Positions 44,337 to 52,265 of a stretch of 64,000 nt of DNA are shown in pieces (within the stretch, counting starts at the first letter, position 1; each line of letters opens with the position of its first letter). The notes below the pieces were generated by a model. It was given only the letters and a program-made list of their open reading frames with translations, searched no databases and was not told where the DNA came from. Location: assembly GCF_900187885.1 (NCBI RefSeq), contig NZ_FYEK01000027.1, positions 211,630 through 275,629 on the forward strand, given 5' to 3'. This DNA comes from Thermoflexus hugenholtzii JAD2. GTDB lineage: Bacteria > Chloroflexota > Anaerolineae > Thermoflexales > Thermoflexaceae. A program made the position numbers and the translations under genes.

Positions 44337-46622
44337 ATGGTGAACTGGACGCCCGGTTTTCCGGTCCTGAGTGGGGTGCAAATCGGGGTGATCTTGGCCC
44401 TGGGGTGGGCGGTCTGGCAAATGGGGCTCCTGGCCCGGATGGCCGGGGGAAGGGAAGAGGGGTTGCCGTGGGAGGCCTGGGTCTATAGCGGGCTGGGGAT
44501 CCTGTGGCAGGGGCTATGGGCGGTCGCCATCTGGCAGGGGGTTCCCCCTCTTATCCGGTTCACCGCCTGGAACCTCGCGGGCTGGGCGCTCTCCCTCTTG
44601 CCGATGGGGCTCCTCCTATGGATCGGATGGTTTCTCGAGCGCCCGCTTCCCCGCTGGGCGATCCTGCTGATGGGTCTGGGGGCGGGGGTCACGCTGATCG
44701 CGGCAACCTTGCCCTATCGGCCGGAGACCGGCCCGGCGCTTTCCGCGTGGTGGAACGCCAGGCGCATCCCCGGCGACCTGGTCCTGTGGTCCTGGGGGAT
44801 CCGGGAGGGGATCTGGGGGATCGGGACGGCCCTGGGGCTGGGATGGCTGGGATGGGCCTACCTTCACATCCCCCGACCTCTCCATCGGAACCGGGTCGCC
44901 TATGAGTTTCTGGGGACGGGGCTGGTGGCCCTGGGCGAAGGCCTGGCCTGGACCCCTCGGAGCGACTGGATCGCGCTGGGGTGGGGGGTCCGGGGGATCG
45001 GGGTCACGATCCTGGCGCTCCCGATGGGATGGCTGGAGCTGCCCTCCTTGCGGCAGGTCGGGCGATCCCTGCTGGCATGGGGGCTCAGCGCGATCCTGCA
45101 GATCGGCCTAATCTTGGGGATCCTGGCGGGGGCAGCAGCTCTGCGGACCTCCTTGCCCGGGGTGGTCCCGGTGGGGCTGGAGTGGGGAGGGATCGCGCTG
45201 GCCATCGTCCTGGCGCAATGGTGGATCGGATGGCCGTTGCACAGGTGGCTCCGGCGTCGGCTGTTGCCCGCCGTGGACGAGCCCGCTGCTGCGGTCCGGC
45301 GATATGGTCAGACGATCAGCAACCTGCTGGATGTGGAGGCGCTGGCGCAGGCCGCCTTCACGGTGCTGCAGGAGACCTTCGGGCTCCGGCAGGGGGTCCT
45401 CCTGCTGTTCGAAGAGCAGCCGGACGCGTCGCTGCAGGCCCGAGTGATCCGGGGCCTGGGGGAAGCGCCGGATGACCCGGGTCGCTTCGCCCCTGATAGC
45501 CCAATCCTGCGGGCGTGGCAGGAGGGCCGTTCCCTCACCCAGTATGAGATCGACTTCGGAAAGGCGTTCCAACGGGCAGATCCCGCGGAGCGGCGGTGGC
45601 TGCAACGCCTGGGCGTCGAGCTCTTCGTCCCCATCCGCGCGCAGGCGGTGCTCCTGGGGTGTTTGGCCCTGGGGGCTCGCAGCGGGGCAGAGGCCTATAG
45701 CTCAGCGGATCGGGATCTGCTGGCCTCCATGGCGGAGCAGACAGCCGCGGTGCTGCAGAACATCCGCCTGGTGGAAGATCTACGGCGCCTGAACGCGCGC
45801 ATGGCCGAGCTGAACGAGGACCTGGCCCGGGCGGCCCGACGGCTGGAGAAGCTGGATCGGGTCAAGACCCACTTCATCGAGATCGCCTCCCACGAGCTCC
45901 GGACCCCCCTCACCCACATCCGGGGGTATGCGGATCTGCTGGCCGAAACCCTGAGCGGGCAGGACGAGCCCAATGGCTCCCTGGAGCGCATCCTGCAGGG
46001 CCTCCGCCGTGCCGCCCTGCGCCTGGAGGAGATCATCAGCGCCATGCTGGACGTCTCTCAGATCGACGCGGAGGCCCTCTCTATCTACCCCATCTCCATC
46101 CAGATCCCCACGCTGGTCCGCATGGCGGTGGAGCCGCTGGAGGGGGCGATCGCGGAGCGACGGCAGAAGCTAGTCGTGGAGCCGATGGAAGACCTGCCGG
46201 TGATCTACGGAGATCTGACCCGGCTGGTGCAGGCCCTGCGTCACGTGGTGCAGAACGCCATCAAGTTCACCCCGGACGGGGGGACGATCACCCTGCGCGC
46301 CCGCCGGGTCCCGGCGGAGGAGGCCGGCAGCTCCACGGACTATGTGGAGATCGCAGTGCAGGACACGGGGATCGGCATCGATCCGGAGGATCAAGCCCTG
46401 ATCTTCGAGAAGTTCTACCGGGTGGGGCCAATTGAGCGGCATTCCACTGGCGCGATCAAGTTCAAGGGCGCGGGCCCCGGGCTGGGGTTGCCCCTGGCGC
46501 GGGGGATCATCGAGGCCCACGGAGGGCGGATCTGGGTGGAGAGCCCGGGCTACGACGAGGTTCGCTGCCCGGGGAGCACCTTTTACATCTGGCTGCCGGT
46601 GGTCTCGCGCTCCGAGGATTAG
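44337..46622 (+). CDS. Membrane GAF histidine kinase
   Basis: A 761-residue sensor kinase. The first 310 residues carry about eight hydrophobic helices (7TM-type sensor input), then a GAF domain (about 330-475), a coiled coil (LNARMAELNEDLARAARRLE), HisKA with IASHELRTPLTHIRGYADLL (His near 518) and a HATPase domain (VQDTGIGIDPEDQALIFEKF; GAGPGLGLPLARGIIEAHGG). ATG 44337 has only a weak ribosome binding site; it is preceded by an inverted repeat TCCCAAA/TTTGGGA. No response regulator is adjacent. Its stop overlaps the chrA stop by 3 nt. Confidence 0.9.
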   Translation: MVNWTPGFPVLSGVQIGVILALGWAVWQMGLLARMAGGREEGLPWEAWVYSGLGILWQGLWAVAIWQGVPPLIRFTAWNLAGWALSLLPMGLLLWIGWFLERPLPRWAILLMGLGAGVTLIAATLPYRPETGPALSAWWNARRIPGDLVLWSWGIREGIWGIGTALGLGWLGWAYLHIPRPLHRNRVAYEFLGTGLVALGEGLAWTPRSDWIALGWGVRGIGVTILALPMGWLELPSLRQVGRSLLAWGLSAILQIGLILGILAGAAALRTSLPGVVPVGLEWGGIALAIVLAQWWIGWPLHRWLRRRLLPAVDEPAAAVRRYGQTISNLLDVEALAQAAFTVLQETFGLRQGVLLLFEEQPDASLQARVIRGLGEAPDDPGRFAPDSPILRAWQEGRSLTQYEIDFGKAFQRADPAERRWLQRLGVELFVPIRAQAVLLGCLALGARSGAEAYSSADRDLLASMAEQTAAVLQNIRLVEDLRRLNARMAELNEDLARAARRLEKLDRVKTHFIEIASHELRTPLTHIRGYADLLAETLSGQDEPNGSLERILQGLRRAALRLEEIISAMLDVSQIDAEALSIYPISIQIPTLVRMAVEPLEGAIAERRQKLVVEPMEDLPVIYGDLTRLVQALRHVVQNAIKFTPDGGTITLRARRVPAEEAGSSTDYVEIAVQDTGIGIDPEDQALIFEKFYRVGPIERHSTGAIKFKGAGPGLGLPLARGIIEAHGGRIWVESPGYDEVRCPGSTFYIWLPVVSRSED

Positions 46623-47809
46623 ACCCGGCTTTTCAGCCAGCCCAGGGCGGCCCCAGCGAGCACCAGATAGGTCGCGTTGACAGGGGTTCGAATCAGGAGA
46701 AGGAAGCTGAGGACGCTGATCGCTACCGCAAGGGGGTCCACCAGGGAGGCCGAGGCCAGCTGGATTAGCACGCCGGCCATCAGCCCGAGGGAGGCTCCGT
46801 TCACGCCATCCGGGAAGGCTGCCAGGATCGGGGAGCGCCGCATCTGAGGGATCCACGGGCCGGTCAGGGCGACCAAGACGAAGGCGGGGAGGAAGATCCC
46901 CAAGGTGGCCAGCAGCGCCCCCGGGATGCCTGCGAGCAGGTAGCCGATGAAGGTGGCCGTCGTGAGCACCGGCCCCGGGGTCACCTGACCAATGGCCACG
47001 GCGTCCAGCAGCTGGGGCTCCGTCAGCCACCCCAAGCGGGCGACGAAATCCGCCCGCAGGAAGGCCACCAGCACATAGCCGCTCCCATACAGGGTCGCCC
47101 CGATCTTGAGGAAGAGCAGGAACATCCATAGGAGGTGGAACGGGACAGGCGAGGTGGAGAGTGAGGTGAGGGCCAGTCCGGCGGCCCCGATCAGGGGAAG
47201 TCCGGGTCGGCGGACCTGCCGGAGGGTGAGCATGGCCAGCCCGGCGCCCAGCAGCAGCAGGAGCTCGTGGACCCCGCGCAGATACAGCGCCCCGACAGCT
47301 AGGCTGATGAGGATGACGCGGGGGTCCCGCGCCGTCCGCCGTCCTAGGTCGATGATCGCCTGAGCGATCAGGGCCAGGACCACTGGCTTGACCCCGTAAA
47401 GGATGCCGGCGAGGTCCGGCGTAGCTCGGAAGTGGACATAGAGGGCGGCCAAGGCCATCACCATCAGCATGGCCGGGGTGATGAAAGCAGCCCCTGCGGC
47501 GACGAGGCCCGGCCAGCCGGCCCGGACGAACCCCAGGTGGATGGCCATCTCGGTGGAGTTCGGGCCAGGGATGAGATAGGTGGCGCTGAGAAGGTCGAGG
47601 AACTGGGCTTCCGTGACCCATCGCCGGCGACGGACCAGCTCGTGATGCATGAGGGCGATGTGGGCCGCGGGGCCTCCGAAGGCGGTGCAGCCCAGCCGGA
47701 GGGAGAAGGCCAGCACTTCCTCCACCCGGCCCGGGTAGGCCTTTCCTAAGGCCTGGGGAGCAGAGGGGCTCTGTTTGATGGCCTGCTCGTCCGAGGGGTC
47801 TGGGATCAT
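46619..47809 (-). CDS. chrA: ChrA-type chromate transporter
   Basis: A 396-residue two-domain CHR protein. The N-terminal half has the family signature LRLGCTAFGGPAAHIALMHHE and YLIPGPNSTEMAIHLGF; the C-terminal half repeats it (FLKIGATLYGSGYVLVAFL; AIGQVTPGPVLTTATFIGYL). About ten to twelve helices. It exports chromate or related oxyanions; some members have other roles. ATG 47809 is chosen over GTG 47836 because GGAG lies upstream. Convergent overlap of stops with the histidine kinase gene. Confidence 0.9.
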   Translation of the reverse strand: MIPDPSDEQAIKQSPSAPQALGKAYPGRVEEVLAFSLRLGCTAFGGPAAHIALMHHELVRRRRWVTEAQFLDLLSATYLIPGPNSTEMAIHLGFVRAGWPGLVAAGAAFITPAMLMVMALAALYVHFRATPDLAGILYGVKPVVLALIAQAIIDLGRRTARDPRVILISLAVGALYLRGVHELLLLLGAGLAMLTLRQVRRPGLPLIGAAGLALTSLSTSPVPFHLLWMFLLFLKIGATLYGSGYVLVAFLRADFVARLGWLTEPQLLDAVAIGQVTPGPVLTTATFIGYLLAGIPGALLATLGIFLPAFVLVALTGPWIPQMRRSPILAAFPDGVNGASLGLMAGVLIQLASASLVDPLAVAISVLSFLLLIRTPVNATYLVLAGAALGWLKSRV

Positions 47810-47853
47810 TTTCGAGGGCTCCGGCGTGCTCTGCACAGCGTTGAATTACGTTC

Positions 47854-47859
47854 AGTATA
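47854..47859 (-). promoter_or_regulatory. Candidate -10 element of chrA
   Basis: TATACT on the minus strand, 45 nt upstream of the chosen chrA start; no good -35 seen. Confidence 0.4.
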
Positions 47860-47920
47860 TCACAGGGTGACTGGAAAGCCCTTGGGGATGCGCACCGCCC
47901 TGGCCTTCCTGTGGGGCTTT

Positions 47921-47929
47921 TGTTATAAT
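47921..47929 (+). promoter_or_regulatory. Extended -10 promoter of the ArsA-like cassette
   Basis: TGTTATAAT is an extended -10 (TGn + perfect TATAAT) 34 nt before the first small gene of the cassette; the -35 region is poor, as is common for extended -10 promoters. Confidence 0.65.
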
Positions 47930-47962
47930 TGGATGTGATCTGCACCTCTGGGGGCAGGGCAG

Positions 47963-48259
47963 ATGGCGCTCTTCCTGTTGAGGGAACGTTGGCGGGCCTG
48001 GCGTCAGGCGTTCCAGGAGTTCTTCTACGGCTTCGCCGCCTACGATGTGGTCCAGCATCTCCTGGAGATGCGGGCCGCCACGGAGAACCTGTTCATCGCC
48101 GCCCTCTTCGGCGATCTCATCGGCCTTCCCATCATGCCGCCCTATTACAGCCTGCGCCTGCTGCCCTATGTCGTCCCGGTCCTCAGCACCTGGAAGCGAC
48201 GGGTCTTGCGGGAGCGCGAGTTCACCGACGAGCACGATTTCCATTTGCACGGCCTGTGA
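47963..48259 (+). CDS. Small protein A of the ArsA-like cassette
   Basis: A 98-residue protein of unrecognised family. A basic, aromatic N-terminus (RERWRAWRQAFQEFFYGFAA) is followed by a moderately hydrophobic central segment (LFIAALFGDLIGLPIMPPYY) and the C-terminal SLRLLPYVVPVLSTWKRR, then an acidic/His tail. It is paralogous to the next gene (shared GDLIG.PI.PPYYSLR.LPYVVP.ISTWKRR pattern). No Cys. It could be a membrane-associated helical hairpin. First gene of a four-gene plus-strand unit with two ArsA/Get3-type ATPases. Confidence 0.85.
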   Translation: MALFLLRERWRAWRQAFQEFFYGFAAYDVVQHLLEMRAATENLFIAALFGDLIGLPIMPPYYSLRLLPYVVPVLSTWKRRVLREREFTDEHDFHLHGL

Positions 48260-48329
48260 GGGACGGCTTGCGGCATCGATCCCGATGCCGGATCGTTGCC
48301 GTGAGGGATCTCTGAGGAGGTGTGAAGAC

Positions 48330-48611
48330 ATGACGGAGCAGAAGACACGGGAGGGGTTGCTGCGTCGGGTGGTGAATTTCGTGCAGGAGCTGACCTACGG
48401 CATGGCGGCCCACGACATGGCTCGCTACGCCCTCCGCACCCGGGCCAGCATGGAGCATCTGTTCATCCTGATCACCATGGGCGACCTCATCGGCGTCCCC
48501 ATCCTGCCGCCTTATTACAGCCTGCGCATCCTGCCCTACGTGGTGCCCCAGATCAGCACCTGGAAGCGCCGCATGCTCCGGGAGCGGGATGTGGCGGACG
48601 CGATGTTCTGA
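48330..48611 (+). CDS. Small protein B of the ArsA-like cassette
   Basis: A 93-residue paralogue of the preceding protein. Conserved parts are YGMAAHDMARYALRTRASME, LFILITMGDLIGVPILPPYY and SLRILPYVVPQISTWKRR. No Cys and no signal peptide. GAGGAGGTG lies about 7 nt upstream of ATG 48330. The tandem pair mirrors the tandem ATPases downstream, suggesting one small subunit per ATPase. Family not recognised. Confidence 0.85.
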   Translation: MTEQKTREGLLRRVVNFVQELTYGMAAHDMARYALRTRASMEHLFILITMGDLIGVPILPPYYSLRILPYVVPQISTWKRRMLRERDVADAMF

Positions 48612-48645
48612 ACGTCAAGTGAATCCCCTCATGAGGTGAGCTGGA

Positions 48646-49632
48646 ATGGCCACTGCGTTGGCAAAATTGCTCCGGGAGAACTCTGAGCGCCGTTACATCA
48701 TGTTCGGCGGCAAGGGCGGGCTGGGGAAGACCACCTTCTCGGCGGCCACGGCTTATTGGCTCGCCAAGCAGGGCTATAAGGTGCTGGTTTTTTCCGTCGA
48801 TCCCCAGGCCAGCCTCTCGGACATCTTCCAGCGGGATATCTTCGGCAAGGGCCCGGTGGAGATCATGCCCAACCTCTGGGCCCAGGAGATCGACGCCGAT
48901 CGCCGGATCAAGGAGTATCAGGAGGAGATCCGGCGCAAGATCTTGGACATGTATGGCCTGGATCAGGTGCCCCAGGAGATCGAGGACTACATCCAGGCGG
49001 CCTCCGCCGAGCCGGCCATGGAGGAGAGCGCCATCTTCGACGCGGTGGTGGACATCGTGGTTGAGGGCCGCTACGACTACTACATTTACGACCTGGTCCC
49101 TCTGGGGCACGCCCTGTATTACCTGAGTATGGCCAAGGTCTACGACGAGTGGATCACCAAGATCACGAAGCTGCGGGAGGAGATGCGGGAGTATGAAGAG
49201 ATGGTGGCCCGCATCCGCCGCCAGCAGACCGAGGAGGACCGCATCCTGGAGGAGCTGCAGTATATCCGGCAGCGGATCAACATGTCCTCCAGCATCCTCA
49301 CCGACAGCCGCCGCACGGCTTTCTTCTTCGTGTTGATCCCGGAGGAGCTGGTGATCCTGGACACGTTGAAGGCGGCCGAGCTGTTCCGTCGGTTCGACGT
49401 GCCCATCTCCGGCTACGTGGTCAACCGGGTCCTTCCGACGGAGCTGCTGGGCCAGAACATCCCCGAATATCTGCGCAACCGCATCGAGATGCAGCGCCGG
49501 CACCTGGAGGAGATCCGCGCCCGCTTCGGCGACCAGGTCCTGGCCTATGTGCCCGAGCTGGAGCGGGATGTCACCGGACTGGACATGATCGCCCGGGTGG
49601 CGGATCTGCTCTTCGGAAACGGGAAGGCGTGA
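48646..49632 (+). CDS. ArsA/Get3-family ATPase 1 (switch II altered)
   Basis: A 328-residue deviant-Walker ATPase. The P-loop with signature Lys is GGKGGLGKT (21-29). Switch I is SVDPQASLSDIF with the catalytic-type Asp52, but switch II, normally DTAPTGH, reads DLVPLGH (149-155). The adenine-recognition segment is YVVNRVLP. A long, charged helical insert (about 165-225) replaces the client-binding region of Get3. There is no Cys at all, so neither the arsenite site of ArsA nor the zinc CxxC of Get3 is present. GAGGTGAG precedes the ATG. Confidence 0.9.
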   Translation: MATALAKLLRENSERRYIMFGGKGGLGKTTFSAATAYWLAKQGYKVLVFSVDPQASLSDIFQRDIFGKGPVEIMPNLWAQEIDADRRIKEYQEEIRRKILDMYGLDQVPQEIEDYIQAASAEPAMEESAIFDAVVDIVVEGRYDYYIYDLVPLGHALYYLSMAKVYDEWITKITKLREEMREYEEMVARIRRQQTEEDRILEELQYIRQRINMSSSILTDSRRTAFFFVLIPEELVILDTLKAAELFRRFDVPISGYVVNRVLPTELLGQNIPEYLRNRIEMQRRHLEEIRARFGDQVLAYVPELERDVTGLDMIARVADLLFGNGKA

Positions 49633-49655
49633 GATCGATCCGGGAGGGGAGAGGG

Positions 49656-50645
49656 ATGATCCGCATCGAGAAGACGATGGTGGATTTCCTGCGGGAGCAT
49701 CCTCGCCTGAAGTATGTGTTCTTCGGCGGGAAGGGCGGGGTCGGGAAGACGGTGATGGCAGGGGCCACAGCCCTCTGGTTCGCCCGGCAGGGCCGCCGCA
49801 CCCTCCTGGCCTCTACCAACCCGGTCCACAGCCTCTCCGGGCTGTTGGACCAGAACGTCTTCGGCAAGCCGACGCCGGTGGCCGGGGTGCCGAACCTGTG
49901 GGCTTATGAGATCGACACCAAGGACACCATCGAGCGCTCCAAGCGGGAGATCCGGGAGAAGATCCAGTGGTTTCTCAAGTTCGCCGAGATCTCCACGCGG
50001 GCCGACGAGTTCGTGGAATCGGCCACCATGAACCCGGCCTTCGAGGAGTCGGCGATGTTCGAGAACATGATCGACCTCATGTTCCGAGACGAATACGAGG
50101 TCTATGTGTTCGACACTGCCCCCACAGCCAACGCCCGCCGGCTCCTCGGGATGTCCAAAGTCTACGCCCTCTGGGTGAACAAGATGATCAAGTCCCGCCA
50201 GGAGGCCCAGGCCCTCCGCAAGTTGCTCTCCTTCACCAAGAAGGAGGAGCCGGACCCCCTGATGGATTACCTGATCAGCTTCCGCGATCGGATGGAGCGG
50301 GCCCGGAAGCTGATCACCGATCCGGAGCTCACCGCTTTCTTCTTCGTGACCCTGCCGGAGGCGCTGCCCATCGCGGTGATCCGCCGTTTCATCCACTGGT
50401 TCCACGACTTCGGCATCCCGGTGGGCGGCGTGATCGTCAACGGCCTCATCGATCGGTCCTTCCTGGGGGAGAACACCCCCGACTTCGTCCGCAACCGCAT
50501 CGAGATGCAGGCACGCTATCTCCAGGAGATCGAGGCGCTCTTCGACGGCTTGGTGCGGGGGATGACCCCCCTCCTGGAGAACGAGGTGCGTGGCGTCCCC
50601 ATGCTGGAGCGCTTCGCCGGCTATCTGTTTGCCAGCTCCTCGTGA
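49656..50645 (+). CDS. ArsA/Get3-family ATPase 2 (switch I altered)
   Basis: A 329-residue paralogue of the preceding ATPase. P-loop GGKGGVGKT (24-32). Switch I reads STNPVHSLSGLL, so the catalytic-type Asp is Asn55; switch II DTAPTAN (153-159) is canonical. Recognition segment VIVNGLID. Again Cys-free. Its defects complement those of ATPase 1, which suggests a heterodimer with composite sites. ATG 49656 is set by GGGAGGGGAGAGGG just upstream; the gap to ATPase 1 is 23 nt. It ends the cassette, followed by a strong terminator. Confidence 0.9.
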   Translation: MIRIEKTMVDFLREHPRLKYVFFGGKGGVGKTVMAGATALWFARQGRRTLLASTNPVHSLSGLLDQNVFGKPTPVAGVPNLWAYEIDTKDTIERSKREIREKIQWFLKFAEISTRADEFVESATMNPAFEESAMFENMIDLMFRDEYEVYVFDTAPTANARRLLGMSKVYALWVNKMIKSRQEAQALRKLLSFTKKEEPDPLMDYLISFRDRMERARKLITDPELTAFFFVTLPEALPIAVIRRFIHWFHDFGIPVGGVIVNGLIDRSFLGENTPDFVRNRIEMQARYLQEIEALFDGLVRGMTPLLENEVRGVPMLERFAGYLFASSS

Positions 50646-50669
50646 GAAACCCGGGGATTTCAGAGAGAT

Positions 50670-50708
50670 GGGCCGGGCGGCTTGATCGCCGCCCGGCCCG
50701 TTGTTTTC
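50670..50708 (+). terminator. Terminator of the ArsA-like cassette
   Basis: A perfect 12-bp stem (50670-50681 with 50688-50699, loop TTGATC) followed by GTTGTTTT. It separates the cassette from the convergent heme-copper operon. Confidence 0.88.
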
Positions 50709-50716
50709 GGAAGCGC

Positions 50717-52264
50717 TCAGGCAGGCCGTTGCTGGAGGGAGGGGGATGGTTCCCCGGAGGGGGAAGGGCGAGGGGCGATGGTTGCGGGTTGGGGTGGCCG
50801 GAGGAGATGGACCACAAACAGGACCTGAGCCAGGGCGAAGAGCACCCCAAACAGCAGCATGGCGACCCCAAACCCCGGGCCATCCCCCGGCCAGGGATAA
50901 GCCCGGCGGGGGATCCCCGCCGCTCCGGCCCGCAGCAAGGTGTAGAACATCCCCAGCGCGCCCAGGAAGGTGAGCCCGGCGTGGAGGAATCCCCGGCGCG
51001 CCTCCAGGGGCCACCCTCGCAGCCCGGGGTGATGGTGATACAACATCCCCAGCCAGATCATCCCAACGGCGATCAGGATGGTCATCGTATGGGCGGTCAC
51101 GTAAAGGGTGCCGTGAAGGCGCAGGTTCCAGGCCCGGGTGGCCAACTGGAGGGCCACGAAGCCATCGATGAGGTAGAGAAGGAACCCGCCCAGCACGAAC
51201 AGCGGGGCCGGGTGAAGCCGCAGGCCATCCCGCCAGAGGGTGGCCCCGATGTTGAAGGCGGTGAAGGCGGCGGCGAAGCCCGTCAGCCACGAGGCCGCCT
51301 GGGCCAGCGCGGTGAACCCCGGTGGGGAGGTTGAGATCATCGTGTAAAGATGGTGCCCGAAGGCGGGGATTGCGGAGAGGGTATACAGGCCGACGGCCAA
51401 CACCCCCATGCCCGGGCTATACAAGCGAGGTGTTGGGGCTCGCGTGTAGAGCGGGACCAGGGCGTAGACCGCTGCCAGGGCCATGATCCCCATCGCCTCC
51501 ATCAGGTTGTGGGCGAACAGCCAGAACGCCACGTTGAAAGGCCACGGATCCACCTCCGGACGGATCTGCGGGAGAAGAGGGCCCAGAGGGATCCGGCACC
51601 AGGAGGGGAGCTGTTCCGGTCGAAGGAGGCCCAGGACGACCGCGAAGACCACTGCCGCCAGCAGGAACACCGGGAGCCCGAGGATCGGCATCATCCCGAC
51701 GTAGGCGGCCATCCCCAGCATCCCCGGATCCCTGCGCATGCGCTCCCACTGCCTCCGGGAAGGATAAAGCCGCCCCCACATCGTCCGGGCCAGCGCGGCG
51801 GGGTAGAGGTAGAGGACCGCGAGCAAGACCAGCGCGATCCCCACGAGGGCGAGGATCAGCGGACCACGCCCCCACATCCCCCGGGCAGGTCCTACGGTCG
51901 GCAGCGGATACATCAGGGTATAGGAGGGGGCGAATCCCTGCAGGTTGGCTAGGGTGAGGAGGATCAATCCGCCGTTCAGGAGCCCATACAGCCAGCGGGG
52001 CAGGAGACGAGGCGGAGAGGATCCTGTCTCCTCCATGCAGGAGCGGGCTTGAAGCAGGCTCAGGCCGACCATCAGCTGGAACAGGCCGCCGAAAACGAAG
52101 GCCACCCCGTGCCCGGTCAGGGCGATGGCATACAGGCGAGCGGCGCCTCCCTGGGGGAGGAACGCCTGCAAGGCGGGCAGAAACAGCCCCAGGATCCCGC
52201 CCGCCGCGAACCAGACCAGGGCGGTGAGGATCAGCCACCCGGAGAGCCGTTCCGGGCGTGCCAT
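50717..52264 (-). CDS. ba3-like heme-copper protein with NO-reductase-type active site, subunit I
   Basis: A 515-residue membrane protein with about 13 helices, aligned by eye with Thermus ba3 oxidase subunit I (shared landmarks such as IPRRAYPW near the C-terminus). Low-spin heme ligand H52 is in LTGHGVAFVF; the CuB pair is H304/H305 (FGHHLYTM); heme a3-type ligand H392 is in VTAHTM. Two canonical residues differ: helix VI reads AHNLMEAMG, so the cross-linked Tyr of oxidases (HPxVY) is Glu256 four residues after H252, as in NO reductases (HxxxE); and the second His of HFH in helix X is Met394. It is therefore unlikely to be a normal oxidase; NO reduction is a candidate. AGGAGGAAG precedes ATG 52264. 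The C-terminal tail is Pro/Ser-rich. Confidence 0.85.
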   Translation of the reverse strand: MARPERLSGWLILTALVWFAAGGILGLFLPALQAFLPQGGAARLYAIALTGHGVAFVFGGLFQLMVGLSLLQARSCMEETGSSPPRLLPRWLYGLLNGGLILLTLANLQGFAPSYTLMYPLPTVGPARGMWGRGPLILALVGIALVLLAVLYLYPAALARTMWGRLYPSRRQWERMRRDPGMLGMAAYVGMMPILGLPVFLLAAVVFAVVLGLLRPEQLPSWCRIPLGPLLPQIRPEVDPWPFNVAFWLFAHNLMEAMGIMALAAVYALVPLYTRAPTPRLYSPGMGVLAVGLYTLSAIPAFGHHLYTMISTSPPGFTALAQAASWLTGFAAAFTAFNIGATLWRDGLRLHPAPLFVLGGFLLYLIDGFVALQLATRAWNLRLHGTLYVTAHTMTILIAVGMIWLGMLYHHHPGLRGWPLEARRGFLHAGLTFLGALGMFYTLLRAGAAGIPRRAYPWPGDGPGFGVAMLLFGVLFALAQVLFVVHLLRPPQPATIAPRPSPSGEPSPSLQQRPA

Positions 52265-52265
52265 C

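Noticed and set aside
48646-50645. Arsenite efflux pump (arsA) annotation
   Set aside because: No Cys ligands for arsenite, no arsB or acr3, arsR or arsC nearby; only the ATPase fold is shared.
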